Source of the DNA: Sambucus nigra
Lineage: Eukaryota; Streptophyta; Magnoliopsida; Dipsacales; Adoxaceae
NCBI GenBank assembly: GCA_949130495.1
Contig: OX422221.1
Location: 31,446,917 to 31,510,916 of the forward strand
DNA: 64,000 nt
Direction of reading: 5' to 3'
Shown: positions 50,331-62,525 of the stretch, one piece after another
How the letters are laid out: every line of letters begins with the position of its first letter
Numbering within the stretch: position 1 is the first letter of the stretch
Notes under the pieces: generated by a model
What the model was told of the DNA's origin: nothing
The model's input: only the letters and a program-made list of their open reading frames with translations
Database searches by the model: none
Position numbers and translations under genes: made by a program

Positions 50331-52500
50331 ATGTAAAATGTGTCTTTCGGTTATTCCTTCGGTGTGAGAAAATTCAAGGAAATAAGGCGAGGCTTACGGA
50401 CGGCCATGCCAAGTAGTCGATACAAGATGGGCACGGCATAAGATGGCAGCTAAGTGACTAAAGATGGAGTCCCATTACACCACAGTGAAACTCAAAATTG
50501 AATGATTATGATCATGATCGGTTAGATCTAATTAGAATTAATTTAATATGCACTCTTAAACATCATGTGTATCAAAGAAGTATCTCACATTGAAATATAC
50601 ATAATCCAGTACACTACATTAAATTGTGATGGACTATTCAACTAGGACTATGCCCATAATAATTAAGTTGGCACATGATTCCTTAATAGTGGGTCTGGTC
50701 CTGAGATTGATGAAAATTAACAAGTTTCATTCAAAAATTATAAAAAGATCATTTTATGCGTATTGATATAAAAAAAAAAGGAATTTCAACACATAAGTAT
50801 TAATAAATAAATCAACGGAGGGCCATGTGGGATCGCTAACTTGACAGATGTGCAGTACCGCCCTTGAACACTATTAATAAGGCTATAATTGTGATGGTAT
50901 AGAGATATATTTGTTTTCCCAATAAAACATTGATTTAACTACGTCCTTTTATACCAGACCACATGTTTCCCATTGTCATTGTGGAATAAGACGTTGCATG
51001 CATGCATAAATAATTACTTCTCCAAGCAACACTTTTGTTTCGTTCGAAATAATTGTGTTGCTTTTACGTTGGTTTCATTCCTTTCCACAATTATTAAATT
51101 TCCATTTTTTATTTGTTGCCCTTCACGAATATTATTACGGTGAAAAAGTTATGGACACTTTTGTTTGTTGCCCTACTAGAGGTTTAATATCCGAGTCAAT
51201 GCTGACGTAAAGAATAGTTGTTCTTACGTCCCGTTCTATCACCTTTCAAGTGGACTTGAAGTTTAGCCGTTTTGGATTATATCAAAGATCTTCGGTTGTG
51301 ATTGAAGGGAGTTGGTAATTCTGGATAAAGTAAAATCATACACGTGCTTATTTTGAGAATAAAATTTGATTTACATATAAATAAATGGTAGAAACAACAT
51401 TCACACACTACATTAAATTAAACACTGTTGTACAAATTTTAAATCTATAGTTACATTATTTGGTGAACTTTCAATGCAATTTTGTTGTTACTCGGAGCAT
51501 TGTTTTATAATGAACAACGGTTGGCTATGAACAGTTGCAACTAGCAATGATATCACCAGAGACCATTGGTCAGACAAACTTAAGTATCTTAAAAACCCCA
51601 CCACTTAACACATGCATTTACCACATTTAAAAGCAAGACCGTTCGTGAAAATATGGGACTCCAGGCGAACTCTTCAAATCGCCCGTTTACATCTAAGAAG
51701 AATATAATTATGTATATGTATATTTTTTTTTTTATAATTCTGAACGTCCACACGAACGAGACATTTAGACTCCCTCATGCAAGTTAAACAGGGGGAACAC
51801 TGTGCATGACCACCTTACACACGAGTCAATTTCTCTGCAACTAACTACTATTCTCCGAAATCGAAAATAACATCAATCTTGATGCTTTTTTCGTCAGTCC
51901 AATAATCGATTACAGTGTTCTTAATCGATTCTACATGTATCACTTGGCTCTATCATTTGTAAGTTTATCTTTATCAGCAGTTGGTTTTTCTATTTTCGAT
52001 CGAATACAATAGGTCAACGTACTTTGTTTTGATTCAATGAACTCATTGTAATATCGTAATTTATGTGATTGAATAACTTTTTATATGTTTTATATGTATA
52101 TGTTTTGATTTTGTGTTTTTTATGCATTTATGTTTGGATTCTTCATATATAAGATTATATTTATCAATATTTGTAATTGTTTGTTGAATGTGTTGAATAA
52201 ATATTATCGATGTTTCATTCTAATTTTAAGAGTACTTGATTTTGAGTTGGTATTGAATCACTTATTGATATAGGTCCGCGCCACCGGAATTAGCCAATTC
52301 GACATCAGTTTTCAAAGTACATGTAGTGTTTATAAAGTAGACGTGATTGTTTTTTCGAAAATATGCTTCTACTTTATTGCTTCATGTATAGGTTTTTAAA
52401 GTGTGACTGTAATTTTATATTAATTATATATAAACATTTTGATATTTCATGTATTCAATTATTGCACACATAATTCTTGACCGTGATGTAAATATTTTTC
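50331..52500. other. AT-rich sequence upstream of the MULE
   Basis: I recognise no gene and no clear MULE terminal inverted repeat. A splice-acceptor-like TATAG at about 52272, followed by GC-richer bases, could belong to the MULE transcript, but this is not secure. Confidence 0.4.
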
Positions 52501-52524
52501 GTCTCTCTTTTACTGTGGGACATT

Positions 52525-53750
52525 ATGATAAGTAGTATAATAACAAGGTGTTGTTATTTGGATAATATGCCTTGTATTGAAATATTTGAAGATATCTCAT
52601 TAGATTTCATATGCAATGAGTTATGTATTAGGTTTATTAATTTGAGAGGTGGGAGTTTTTCGTTGAGGTATTCATTTGGTGTTGAATGTCGGTTCATGTT
52701 GGTTTATGATAACGATTTTTGTTGTATGTTGCGGTCCCAATAGATCGTGAAAGCCGATTTCATTTAGATATATGTCATTGATTAATTAGCATTGCCAAGT
52801 AATACATGTCGTGAACGTGTTATTGCTTTAATCGAATTTTTGAAGGGGTCGACTATAGTAATACAAGTTCTGAGAGGGTCGACACTGGTGATACAAATGC
52901 ACAGAGGTTAGAGTCTTTATCACCAGGCACTGCAAATGATATTTATAGTTTCATCGAAAATGACTTTTATCTTGGAGGTGTGGAGCAAAGCAAGTCGAAA
53001 GTCTATCTTTTGAATGATTGAAAAACATATATAAGTCATGAGCAACAGTGTTTTGAAGGAGGTGTAGTGGCATTTCGAGATAAATTACAAAATTATGCCA
53101 TTGAGGTTGGGTTCAAGTATGTGTATTTGAAGAATGATAAAACTCGAGTGACGGCTGAATGCTCTAAAAAGACTACTGAGAATTGTATGTGCAGAATTCA
53201 TGCTTCATTATCTACAATAAATGGATACTTTTACGTACGAAGTTCGAATAATGAGCATAAATTTAGAGGTGTCTTTCGTAGTTCGTCAGCCAAAATGATA
53301 GCCTCCAAGTTGGTTTCAACATTGGTAACTGATGATCTTAAAGATTACCCGTTATTGAGACTAATTGATGTAATTAGACATATGAAGAAGAATTATGGTC
53401 TTGATATAGCTTATCAACATGCATGGCGTGCGAAAGAGATGGATGTTGTTGATAAACATGGTGATGAAAAGGTTTCTTATGCATTAATGAATAATTATCG
53501 TGACCTTCTAATGTAGTATAATCCTGGGTCGTATTGCATCCTTGACGTGGAACATGAGAGTAAAAAATTCAAGAGAATATTTGTAATGTTTAGAGGATGT
53601 ATTTACGGATTTCAATACTGCAGACCTGTTTTATTTCTTAATGGTGCCTTTTTGAAGAGCTGTTACCGTGGAATAATATTATTAGCCACTACAAGGAATG
53701 GGAACAATGGTAAATTAATTCTAAATATTTTATTTTGTGTATTGCATTAA
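52525..53750 (+). pseudogene. Mutator-like (MULE) transposase, N-terminal part, broken
   Basis: The frame at 52525-52743 resembles the N-terminal region of plant MULE proteins (FICNELCIRF, SLRYSFG, MLVYDNDF). After a damaged stretch, 53067-53516 holds the MuDR-type DNA-binding domain (RDKLQNYAIEVGFKYVYLKN, RVTAECSK, C-M-C-R-I-H-A). A TAG at 53514-53516 interrupts the frame, which then continues in phase through the start of the DDE domain (CRPVLFLNGAFLKSCYRG). In active relatives the motif is LDGT(F/Y)LK; the Asn replaces the first catalytic Asp. A GT...TTTCATTGCAG segment (53710-53772) looks like an intron start and end. The gene continues at 62956. Confidence 0.82.
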
Positions 53751-53809
53751 CATTTTGTTTGTTTCATTGCAGATCATCAAAATACAAGCATAAAAATATA
53801 AAGTACCTT

Positions 53810-54098
53810 TGAATGTCTTCGTTTTAGTTCACCTGTACTTTTCATTTTTATGCGTGTATTTTGATGATATGTCTTATTATGTTGAATACTAACTAAACTA
53901 CATGCATAGTATATGTCAAGTACACGTGAATATTTTTCTTAATTTCGTGTACTTTTCATTTTTATGCGTGTACTTTGATGATGATGTTGTTATATTGAAT
54001 ACAAACTAAAGTACACGCATAGTACATATCAAGTACACATGAATGTTTCTGTTAATTTCATGTGTACTTTTCATTTTTATGCGTGTACTTTGATGATG
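53810..54098 (+). repeat. Minisatellite with hairpin-forming units, segment 1
   Basis: Units of about 113 bp begin at about 53891 and 54004, with a partial unit before them. Each reads roughly AACTAAA(C/G)TACACGCATAG ... CAAGTACACGTGAA ... TTCACGTGTACTT ... GCGTGTACTTTGATGATG. The inner inverted repeat is AAGTACACATGAA (54031-54043) with TTCATGTGTACTT (54057-54069). The segment is interrupted by a LINE at 54099. Confidence 0.85.
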
Positions 54099-55783
54099 TT
54101 TTTTTTTGGTAGAACATAGGAAGAAAACACAACAAAATAGAAAATACGATCGCACCATTAAACAAAGAAGAAGCCCTCCTCCTCAATTTTATTTTCCATC
54201 ATCTGAAGCAGGATCTCGGGTGCCTTATCAAACTTCACATAAGTGGTGTCCAAGTCTCTTGCAACTTTTACCACGCAGTCAGCCGTGAGATTGCTAGCTC
54301 TTGGTATATGGATGATTTTTGCCTTTAGGTCTTTAACCAGATCCTTGCAGTTTTCTATTATGTTAGCCAATGGATGGTTTTGTACAATCTCCCGGTTGAT
54401 GAGATTAATGGCTTCCAGACAGTCATTTTTAAGCACACTCTTCTCCATCTCTTCCTAAGGGCAATGTTTAATCCGTAAAAAAATTCCTTCCAGCTCCGCA
54501 CACAGGGGGCTAAGAGTACCTTGAAGTTTCCCTACAAATCCCACTATCCATTCACCTTCTTCATTTCTAACAATCCCACCAAACGATCCCATGCCTCTAG
54601 CATGTTTAAATCCCCCGTCAGTATGAATGATAAAATTCCCTCCATTAGAAAATGGTTCAGGAGTGGGGAAAACTGATTTTCCCCACTAACTTTTACACTC
54701 TTGCTATATTGGGCTTCAAAAATGTAATTGAGAAGACCAATACTAAGCGAGCAAGAGTTTATGGGGACTCATTTATCTTATTAAAAATTAAATTATCTCT
54801 AGATTTCCAAATATGCCATAATGTAATAATAAAACATTTGTACCTTTCATTGTTTGGTTTGCCCCAGACATCCAGGACAATCCAATCATTGATATTATAA
54901 GTAGAGTTACTATCAAAAGATTGGTCAAAACCAAGAGTGTTCCATGCCTCTCGAGCATGGCTGCATTCCTTGAATAACTTGATGTTGTCTTCCAGTAACC
55001 CACACTATGGGCAGTCTCCAATATTCGTGAAGCCTCTTCTCATGCGTTACTCATTTGTCAGGAGCTTACCATGGAGAAGAAGCCACAAAAATTTGCTAAG
55101 TTTAAGAGGTATATTAAGCTTCCACGGTTTTTTCCAAACCTCCCACGGACGAGGTTCATCATTTTTATCGATAAGACATTGATAGCAATACCTAATAGAG
55201 AATTTTCCATTTTTATTTGGGTACCAAGAGGGTTTATCTTCACATATACAAGTATGAGGGAAAGGGATGTTAACAATTTCATTTCTTGTGTTCAAGTTGA
55301 AAAAAGAGTCAATAGTATTAACATCCCAATGTCCGTTGTCATCAATAATAGTGTCAACGGAAGTATTGCTCAAGTTCCCAAGTTGTTCTTCAGCATTTAA
55401 TTTTTTCCCCACCCACTAGTCATGAAGTATATTAATGTTCTTACCATTTCCTACATTCCATTTTACATTTTGGGTTAGAGTCTCACGGCATTTTATGATA
55501 CCTCTCCACATGTGGGAAGCAACCTTCCTTTTTTTCCCACAGTCTATGGTTTTGGTTAATTTTATATTTTTTCTTCAACACATTTGCCCATATCGAATTA
55601 TCATTATTCACAAGTTTCCACTCGAGTTTGGTAATTGATGCTTGGTCATTAATCCCACATTTTCTCAACCCCAAGCCCCCAAGACTTTTACAATTACAGA
55701 CTTTATCCCAATTTACCAAATGTATCTTTTTCATATTATTATTGTCATCCCCCCTAGAATGTTTCTACTAAGTCTATTAATTT
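54099..55783 (-). mobile_element. 5'-truncated L1-type LINE (copy 1)
   Basis: On the minus strand it ends at a poly-A (T run at 54099-54107) and matches copy 2 from 55998 to about 57690; homology stops abruptly at CTATTAATTT (55783). It carries, from 5' to 3', the RT C-terminal region (55483-55734), a zf-RVT domain (55047-55412) and the RNase H-like domain (54158-54448 and upstream), all with stops or shifts. The right border joins the minisatellite directly, without a visible target duplication. Confidence 0.85.
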
Positions 55784-55997
55784 GAATACTAACTAAACTA
55801 CACGCATAGTATATGTCAAGTACACGGGAATATTTTTGTTAATTTCGTGTACTTTTCATTTTTATGCTTGTACTTTGATGATGATGTTGTTATTTTGAAT
55901 ACAAACTAAAGTACACGCATAGTATATATCAAGTACACGTGAATGTTTCTGTTAATTTCACGTGTACTTTTTATTTTTATGCGTGTACTGTGATGAT
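55784..55997 (+). repeat. Minisatellite, segment 2
   Basis: Two further units of about 113 bp, the second with a perfect 13-bp inverted repeat AAGTACACGTGAA / TTCACGTGTACTT (55931-55943 and 55957-55969). It ends in ACTGTGATGAT, the left target duplication of LINE copy 2. Confidence 0.85.
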
Positions 55998-56054
55998 TTT
56001 TTTTGGGTAAAAAACAGGAAGAAAACACAACAAACAGAAAATATGATCACAACA

Positions 56055-56489
56055 TTAAACAAAGAAGAAGCCCTCCTCCTCAATTTCATTTTCCATCATC
56101 TGAAGCAGGATCTCGGGTGCCTTATAAAACTCCACATAAGTGGTGTCCAAGTCTCTTGCAACTTTTACCATGCAGTCAGTCGTGAGATTGCTAGCTCTTC
56201 GTATATGGATGATTTTTGCCTTTAGGTCTTTAACCAGATCCTTGCAGTCTTCTATTATGTTAGCCAACGGATGGTTGTGGACAATCTCCCGGTTGATGAG
56301 ATTAATGGCTTCCAAATAGTCATTTTTAAAGAAAACTCTTCTCCATCTCTTCCTAAGGGCAATGTTTAGTCCGTGAAAAATTCCTTCCAGCTTCGCACGC
56401 AGGGGGCTAACAGTACCTAGAAGTTTCCCCAAAAATCCCACTATCCATTCACCTTCTTCATTTCTAACCACCCCACTAAACGATCCCAT
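56055..56489 (-). pseudogene. LINE copy 2 RNase H-like domain
   Basis: A 144-codon frame with the plant RVT_3/RNase H pattern: GSFSGVVRNEEGEWIVGF, LRAKLEGIFHGLNIAL, KNDYLEAINLI and HIRRASNLTTDCMVKVA. The normal first Asp and final Asp positions appear as part of degraded motifs. It ends at EEEGFFFV, 3' of which the element runs into its poly-A. Confidence 0.8.
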
Positions 56490-56859
56490 GCCGCTACCAT
56501 GTTCAAATCCCCCGTCAGTATGAATGATAAAATTCCCTGCATTAGAAAATGGTTCAAGAGTGGGGAAAAAAAATTTCCCTACTAACTTTTACGCTCCTGC
56601 TATATTGGGCTTCAAAAATGTAATTTGAGAAGATCAATACTAAGTGAGCAACAGTTTGTGGGGACTCATTTATCTTATTAAAAATGAAATTGTTTCTAAA
56701 TTTTCAAATATGCCACAATGTAATAATAAAACATTTGTACCTTTAATTGTTTGGTTTTTCCCAGACATTCAGGAGAATCCAAGCATTGATATTATAAGTA
56801 AAGTTACTATCAAAAGATTGGTCAAAACCAAGAGTGTTCTAAAGCTCCCGAGTATGGTT

Positions 56860-57345
56860 TCATTCCTTGAATAATTGGATGTTGTCTTCCAGTAACCCAC
56901 ACCATGGACAGTCTCCAATATTCGTGAAGCCTCCTCTCATGCGTTGCTCATTTGTCAGTAGCTTACCATGGAGAAGAAGCCACAAAAATGTGCTAAGTTT
57001 GGGGGGTATATTAAGCTTCCACAGTTTTTTCCAAAGCTCCCATGGATGAGGTTCGTCATTTTTATCGATAAGGCATTGATAGCAAGAACGAATAGAGAAT
57101 TTTCCATTTCTATTTGGGTTCCAATAGGGTTTATCTTCACGTATACAAGTGTGAGGGATATGGATGTTAACAATTTCATTTCTTGCATTCAAGTTGAAGA
57201 AATAGTCAATAGTATTAACATCCCAATGTTTGTTGTCATCAATTAAAGTGTCAACGAAAGTATTGCTCAAGTTCCCAAGTTGTTCTTCAGCATTTAAATT
57301 TTTCCCCCACCCACCAGTCATGAAGTATATTAACGTTGTTACCAT
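56860..57345 (-). pseudogene. LINE copy 2 zf-RVT domain
   Basis: The frame contains the reverse-transcriptase-associated zinc-binding domain found between RT and RNase H of plant LINEs: FSIRSCYQCL, WKKLWKLNIPPKLSTFLWLL, LTNEQRMRGGF and CPWCG. The frame is cut by a stop at 56860, before the expected downstream Cys/His residues. Confidence 0.82.
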
Positions 57346-58740
57346 TTCCTACATTCCATTTTAGATTTTTGGTTAGATTCTCACGGCATTTTATGATACC
57401 TCTCCAGATGTGGGAAGCAACCTTCCTTTTTTCCCATAGTCTATGGTTTTGGTTAATTTTATATTTTTTCTTCAACACATTTGCCCATATGGAATTATCA
57501 TTATTCACAAGTTTCCACCCGAGTTTGGTAATTGATGCCTGGTTATTTATCCCACATTTTCTCAACCCCAAACCCCCAAGACTTTTAGGTTTACAGACTT
57601 AATCTCAATTTACCAAATGTATCTTTTTCATATTATTATTGTCATTCCCACCCCCTCCCCATATAATGTTTCTATTAAGTCTATTAATTTCATTACAAAC
57701 TTTAACAGGGAGCATAACCGTTTTCATACTATAATTTGGGATGGTGGAAGTCACTACCTGGATCAGTGTTTTCCTACCCGCAAGTGAGAGGAATTTTGCT
57801 TTCCATCTCGTCAGTCTTTTTTGAACTTTATCAATAATATCCTTAAAATGTGAACCATTCCTTCTGTCGTGTATAAGTCTATTATCAAGGTAAATACCCA
57901 GGTCATTTGTAAGGCTTATGCCAAACATATAGCTTCTCTCCAAATCTTCCCTTTTAGGGATATTTGGTGAGGCAAACACTTTAGACTTGGTATAATTTAT
58001 TCTTTGACCTGAAACATGACAGAATTCCTCAAGAGTGTCCATGACCGTTTCACAAGAGTTAATATCATTATTTGTGAATAATATAAGGTCATCAGTAAAA
58101 AAGAGGTGGGTGATGGTAGGCCCATTTGGGGATGCTTTTATTCCTTTCCATTTATTTAGATTATCTTTGTCTAATATCATAGCCGATAAATATTCCATAC
58201 ACATCACAAAGAGATAGGGAGATAAAGGGTCTCCCTGTCGAAGACCTCTAGATGGGCTAAAACTAGGGAGAGGCGTGCCATTCCATAGGATAGAAATGGT
58301 AGTGTTTTTAACACAACTCATAATAAGATTACAAAAACTGTTTTCAACATTAAACCCTTTAAGAAGTCCCTCTAAAAAATCCCAATCCACTTTATCGTAA
58401 GCTTTCTCAAGGTCCACTTTCAAAAAAAGTCCCCCACTTTTACCTTTAAGGTTCGTGAGTGTGTGAATAATTTATTGGGTAATAATAATGTTGTCTGAAG
58501 CTTGTCTCCCAAGGAGGAAACTAGCTTGTTGGGTGCTAATGTTAAAACATAGTATAGGTCTCAGTCTGTCCACAATGATCTTAGCCAGGATTTTATACGA
58601 GACATTACAAAGCGTAATAGGTATAAATTGAGATATCTTTTTCGGGTTTTCAATTTTTGGAATAAGAGTTATGTAGCTATTATTAATCTCAACGGGGAAT
58701 AGGTTTTCACAAAAGCATTTTTTACAGAAGTAAAATAGGT
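57287..58740 (-). pseudogene. LINE copy 2 reverse transcriptase
   Basis: Frame 57605-58423 holds the RT core: KVDLEKAYDKVDWDFLE, RGLRQGDPLSPYLFV, the catalytic FFTDD (near 58086-58100; FADD in most LINEs) and GRKTLI..V. The upstream fingers region (58424-58740) is readable in the same sense as YRPISLCN-like and FLLGRQASDN-like stretches but has stops. The downstream WGG...KKIHLVNW-like part continues in another frame (57287-57571). Confidence 0.88.
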
Positions 58741-59081
58741 TAGTAGCAATGGTATTCCAAAAATGTTGATTTAAGAGCTTTCATGCTAAAAGTCGCTTTT
58801 CTAACTTCCTTAAAGGTAATGGGGGTAGTTAAAAAGTTATTATCATCGTCAATAAATCTCATAATATCCAAGTTATGAAGTTGGCTTTGAATGTCATAGT
58901 TAAACTCATCTCTAAATAAATTACCGAAATATTCATTAACATGATTTGAAAAAATAACACTATTATCAATCCACTCCCCATTAATGTTAAGTTTATTGAT
59001 TCGATTTTTTCTACGTCTAAATAATTGTAGACGTATGAAAAAACTTTGTGTTTCTATCACCCTTGTTTAGCCATTGTATTC

Positions 59082-60421
59082 TCAACTTCTGTTTCCATAA
59101 ACTTTCTTCATGTTTAAGTAAAGTATTGATCTCATTTCGAAGATGAGTTTCAAGAGTGTTAAGATTATGGGAATAAAAATTTTCTTGGGCTTTTTGGATA
59201 CCACTAAGACGGCGAAGAATCCGTTTTTTATGTTTGAAGATGTTACCAAAGGTAATTTTGTTCCAATTAATGATTTTATCCGAGAACTGTTGTATATTGG
59301 TTTCAAGGTTAACCGATTTATTCTAGTTTAGTTTAACAATGTAATTGAAGTCATGCATATCAAACCAGCAAGATAACAATCTAAAAGGTCTACTAGTAGT
59401 AAAGTTTTGAGATATACCATCAAATTTGATAATGATACGGTAGTGATCAGAGGTAGTTTGGGGAATGTTTTCTACTCCCGTATCCAGGAATTTGAGACAC
59501 CATTCAGTGTTAGCAAGTCCTCTGTCCAGTCTAACGAGAGTATTTTCCATCCCCTTCCTACTATTTGTCCATGTAATCTTTCGTCCAGAGCGACCCAAAT
59601 CCGTGAGTTTTCATTTATTGATGTTGTCTAGGAAGATCGTATTTTTATTATCGCTCACCTGTTTTTTGAAGCTTTTTTTTCAACATTACCCAAGTGGTCA
59701 TTGAAATCTCCGGTAACAAGCCAAGGGAGATCAATAGTTTCAGAAATATGAAATAAGTTGTCCCAAAGTTTTCTTCGTAAGCGAGGGTGAGGACTAGAAT
59801 AAATCGCTGAGAAGATCCATTCACCGTAGTTCTATTTTGTAGCCATGAAGTGGATGGTCTTCCTAGTAATGGAAATAAGTTGTCCCAAAGTTTTCTTCGT
59901 AAGCGAGGGTGAGGACTAGAATAAATCGCTGAGAAGATCCATTCACCGTAGTTCTATTTTGTAGCCATGAAGTGGATGGTCTGCCTAGTAATGGAAAGAG
60001 TTTCAAGTTTAATGGAATTTGGGTTCCAGGTCACCCAAATACCCCCAAATCTACCCACGGGTTCGAAAACCTATTTGTTAGTGAGCCCAAGGTTATCGAA
60101 AAAATCAACCAAACTATCAATATGAATGTGTGTCTCCACAATCGCAATGATATCCGGATTATATATATTCTTGAGTTTGGTGATAGTGTGTTTCAAAAAG
60201 GGTTTGCCCTCCCCTCTACAATTCAAAATAATCGCTACCATTGATGAAAACTGTTGAATGTAGGTGTTAACTTCATCAATCGACAACTTGCAACTGTTAG
60301 CAACTTTCTGGATTGCTTGCTTATCTCTGTCTTTCTCCTCCATAATTGTTGTGGTACCCACTCCTTCTCCCACGAGGTTTCCAGAGTGTTGACCAGTAGC
60401 TTTGGATATTTTCCAATTCAC
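59082..60421 (-). pseudogene. LINE copy 2 endonuclease region
   Basis: An apurinic-type endonuclease is recognisable from LNCRGEGKPF and DIIAIVETH (60071-60421) at its start to the RLDRGLANTEW and TTSDHYRIIIKF motifs (59323-59598) at its end. A 122-bp tandem duplication (59751-59994) shifts the frame in the middle. The segment 59082-59306 lies between endonuclease and RT. Confidence 0.82.
59751..59994. repeat. 122-bp tandem duplication inside the LINE
   Basis: Two adjacent copies starting AAATAAGTTGTCCCAAAG (59751 and 59873) differ by about one base (GGTCTTCC / GGTCTGCC). Since 122 is not a multiple of three, it breaks the endonuclease frame. It is nearly perfect, so it is younger than the general decay of the element. 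Confidence 0.95.
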
Positions 60422-61328
60422 ATTGAATATTGTAGCTTCCTCTACATTCCCTATTAGGTCTATTAGTACCTCCCCTATAATGATGTTCTGGTTCTAGATC
60501 TGAACGTCTCCGAGTATGGCCAGGGGGGAAGGGAGGTGCATTGTTAATATGATTATCGGGTATAAGAACTGGAGGTGGGATAGTATGTGTGTTTAAGTTA
60601 TTATAAGTAGCATTTGAGATAGATGTGTTAGAGATTTTTGGGATCCCATCTCTTTTTTGTAACCTGCTTACGGTGAGGCTATCATTTTCAAGTGTCCCAT
60701 TTCTGGAGCTATCAACCCTATAAGATAATGGATTGACAATTGCTCTTCTTTTCTGGTCCGTGCTGTCGTCGTTTCAGATATTGCATTTTTTTATAGAGAT
60801 TTTCTTTTATTACGCCCCTATTTGAGTAGTTTGTTGTCACCTTGTCCACACCCATAATTTTCCTTTTTGACACCTGGTCATGGTTCACTCCACTATTACT
60901 GATGTTAGTTGTTGTCAATTCAGTTGCTTTGTGTAGGGACTTGTGGTTGCCATTAATGAAAGCCTCCATTAGCCCTTTCGTGTGATCTGTTCTGAGGACT
61001 ATAACTCCTTTACCTTGTCTGTTGTCCATACCTGACCATCAATGTCCAGAGCTGCATACCTATTGCTTGTCTTTCTCAACAAGCCTTTGTTTCCATTTTG
61101 ACTACCCTTATTTTTTTTGTTAGTGAATCTCCTGTTTCGTTGAACCAACATCCAAGGACCAAAACTTTTTTCTTCATTTTCCACGTCAACAGTGGTAGTT
61201 TTCACCCTATCTCCATTTTTATTATTCTAAATATAGCCATTATTGACTACGATTGTAGTATGTTATGCGCTACTTTTGCTTGAGTTTTCCGGTGGCTTGA
61301 AATTCTAAGGAGGTGCATGGAGTGGACA

Positions 61329-62418
61329 TTAGTTAATCTTATGGCCTTTTTTTCCACATTTAAAACATATATATGGTAGGTACTCATATTCAACTCTATA
61401 TTTTCTGCCATCCAGTTTATATGATGGTATCAAAGGTTTAGATAGGTCCACCTCAACACATATTCTAGCATATTTACCTCTTGTTGATGATACTGAGTTA
61501 AAATATGTCTTTATGGGCCTTCCAAGCTTTGATCCTATTTGGAACAAGGTTTTTTCATCAAAACACTCAATTGGGAGTCGAGGGAGCCTGACCCATAGAG
61601 CTGTGGTAACCAGGTTAGACTCCAGAGGATTAAAGTTAGGTACCTATTTACGGACAATGAGATAATGGTTGTTTATTATTCAAGGTCCAACCGTTAAGAT
61701 ATTATGATAATCTTCCTTCATCATAAATTTAAACAGGAAATTTCCTTCTTCTAAGTCCATGACTTCATAATCTCCTTGTAGGTTCCAAAGGGTGAGAACT
61801 CTCGCACATAGTACCTTGAATCCAATGTTTCTACCAAGCAAACTAAGAATGACACTATCATCCCATTTCTTTGTAAGTTTTTCAATGTGTTTCTTTTGGG
61901 ATATTTACTACTGGACACAAAGGGTCTTATTCCTCTTCAACTATGTTAGAGTTAACATCCATCATATGGCCGTTTGTTTCCATTAACATCTCCATTTCAT
62001 CCTCAGACCACAAACATTTATCAAGATAAAAAAGAATATCAGAGTTTACCCTTTTGTTCACCACTTCCTTATAAGAAAGTGATTTTTTTGGGACTGTCTT
62101 CTCGGTATCAATAGAAATAGACACTTGTTATGATTCATTTTCGTTGGGAGATCCTTCTATGATCATATTGGAGTTGGTATCATCCCTAATGACAGGAGTG
62201 CCATCAGAAGTTTTACAGTTGTTATTCATCACTTCTTCGTAGTTTTCCAGTTCCATATCAACAGCAGCTGCATGGTTTTCCTTTTCTTTCTTTTTTCTCC
62301 TTATAATCAAATCTTCCTCTTCTTTAGAGTTTCTTAGAGACAAAGGTGGTGGGGCGTTCCCACTGTTACCACTCTCTAAAATAGAGAGGTCAGAATGAAC
62401 TGCATAAGTCTCATTCAT
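61329..62418 (-). pseudogene. LINE copy 2 ORF1 (DUF4283 and CCHC knuckle)
   Basis: ORF1 begins at ATG 62418 (context CCACCATGA). It has a charged N-terminal part in two pieces (62128-62418 and 61927-62124), then a DUF4283-type domain and the segment LFQIGSKLGRPIKTYF ... RICVEVDLSKPL that precedes the knuckle CFKCGKKGH. A TAA replaces the residue before the last Cys of the knuckle (61329). A remnant after it (60718-61205) continues in broken frames. ORF1 proteins of plant LINEs bind the element RNA. Confidence 0.82.
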
Positions 62419-62525
62419 GGTGGCAAGTAAACAGTGTTGTTAAAAGGAAGTAAACAGTAGAGAGCGTTTAAAGTAAACAGTAGAGAGCGTTCTTGCTCCA
62501 AATTTAGTGGTAGGATGTTGATTGC
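62419..62525 (-). other. LINE copy 2 5' UTR with short tandem repeat
   Basis: On the minus strand the motif ACGCTCTCTACTGTTTACTT occurs twice in tandem about 22 bases apart (62450-62495), with a third partial CTGTTTACTT closer to the start codon. Confidence 0.7.

Larger units (their letters stand above)
55998..62525 (-). mobile_element. Near full-length L1-type LINE (copy 2), inactive
   Basis: The poly-A end (T run from 55998) and an 11-base duplication ACTGTGATGAT (55987-55997) / ACTTTGATGAT (62526-62536) mark the borders, giving about 6.5 kb. In minus-strand order it has a 5' UTR, ORF1, endonuclease, reverse transcriptase, zf-RVT and RNase H-like domains, all damaged by stops and shifts. 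The RNase H after the RT is typical of one group of plant L1 elements. Confidence 0.92.

Noticed and set aside
53880..54100. CRISPR-like repeat array
   Set aside because: The repeats are about 113-bp head-to-tail minisatellite units without unique spacers, in a plant genome.
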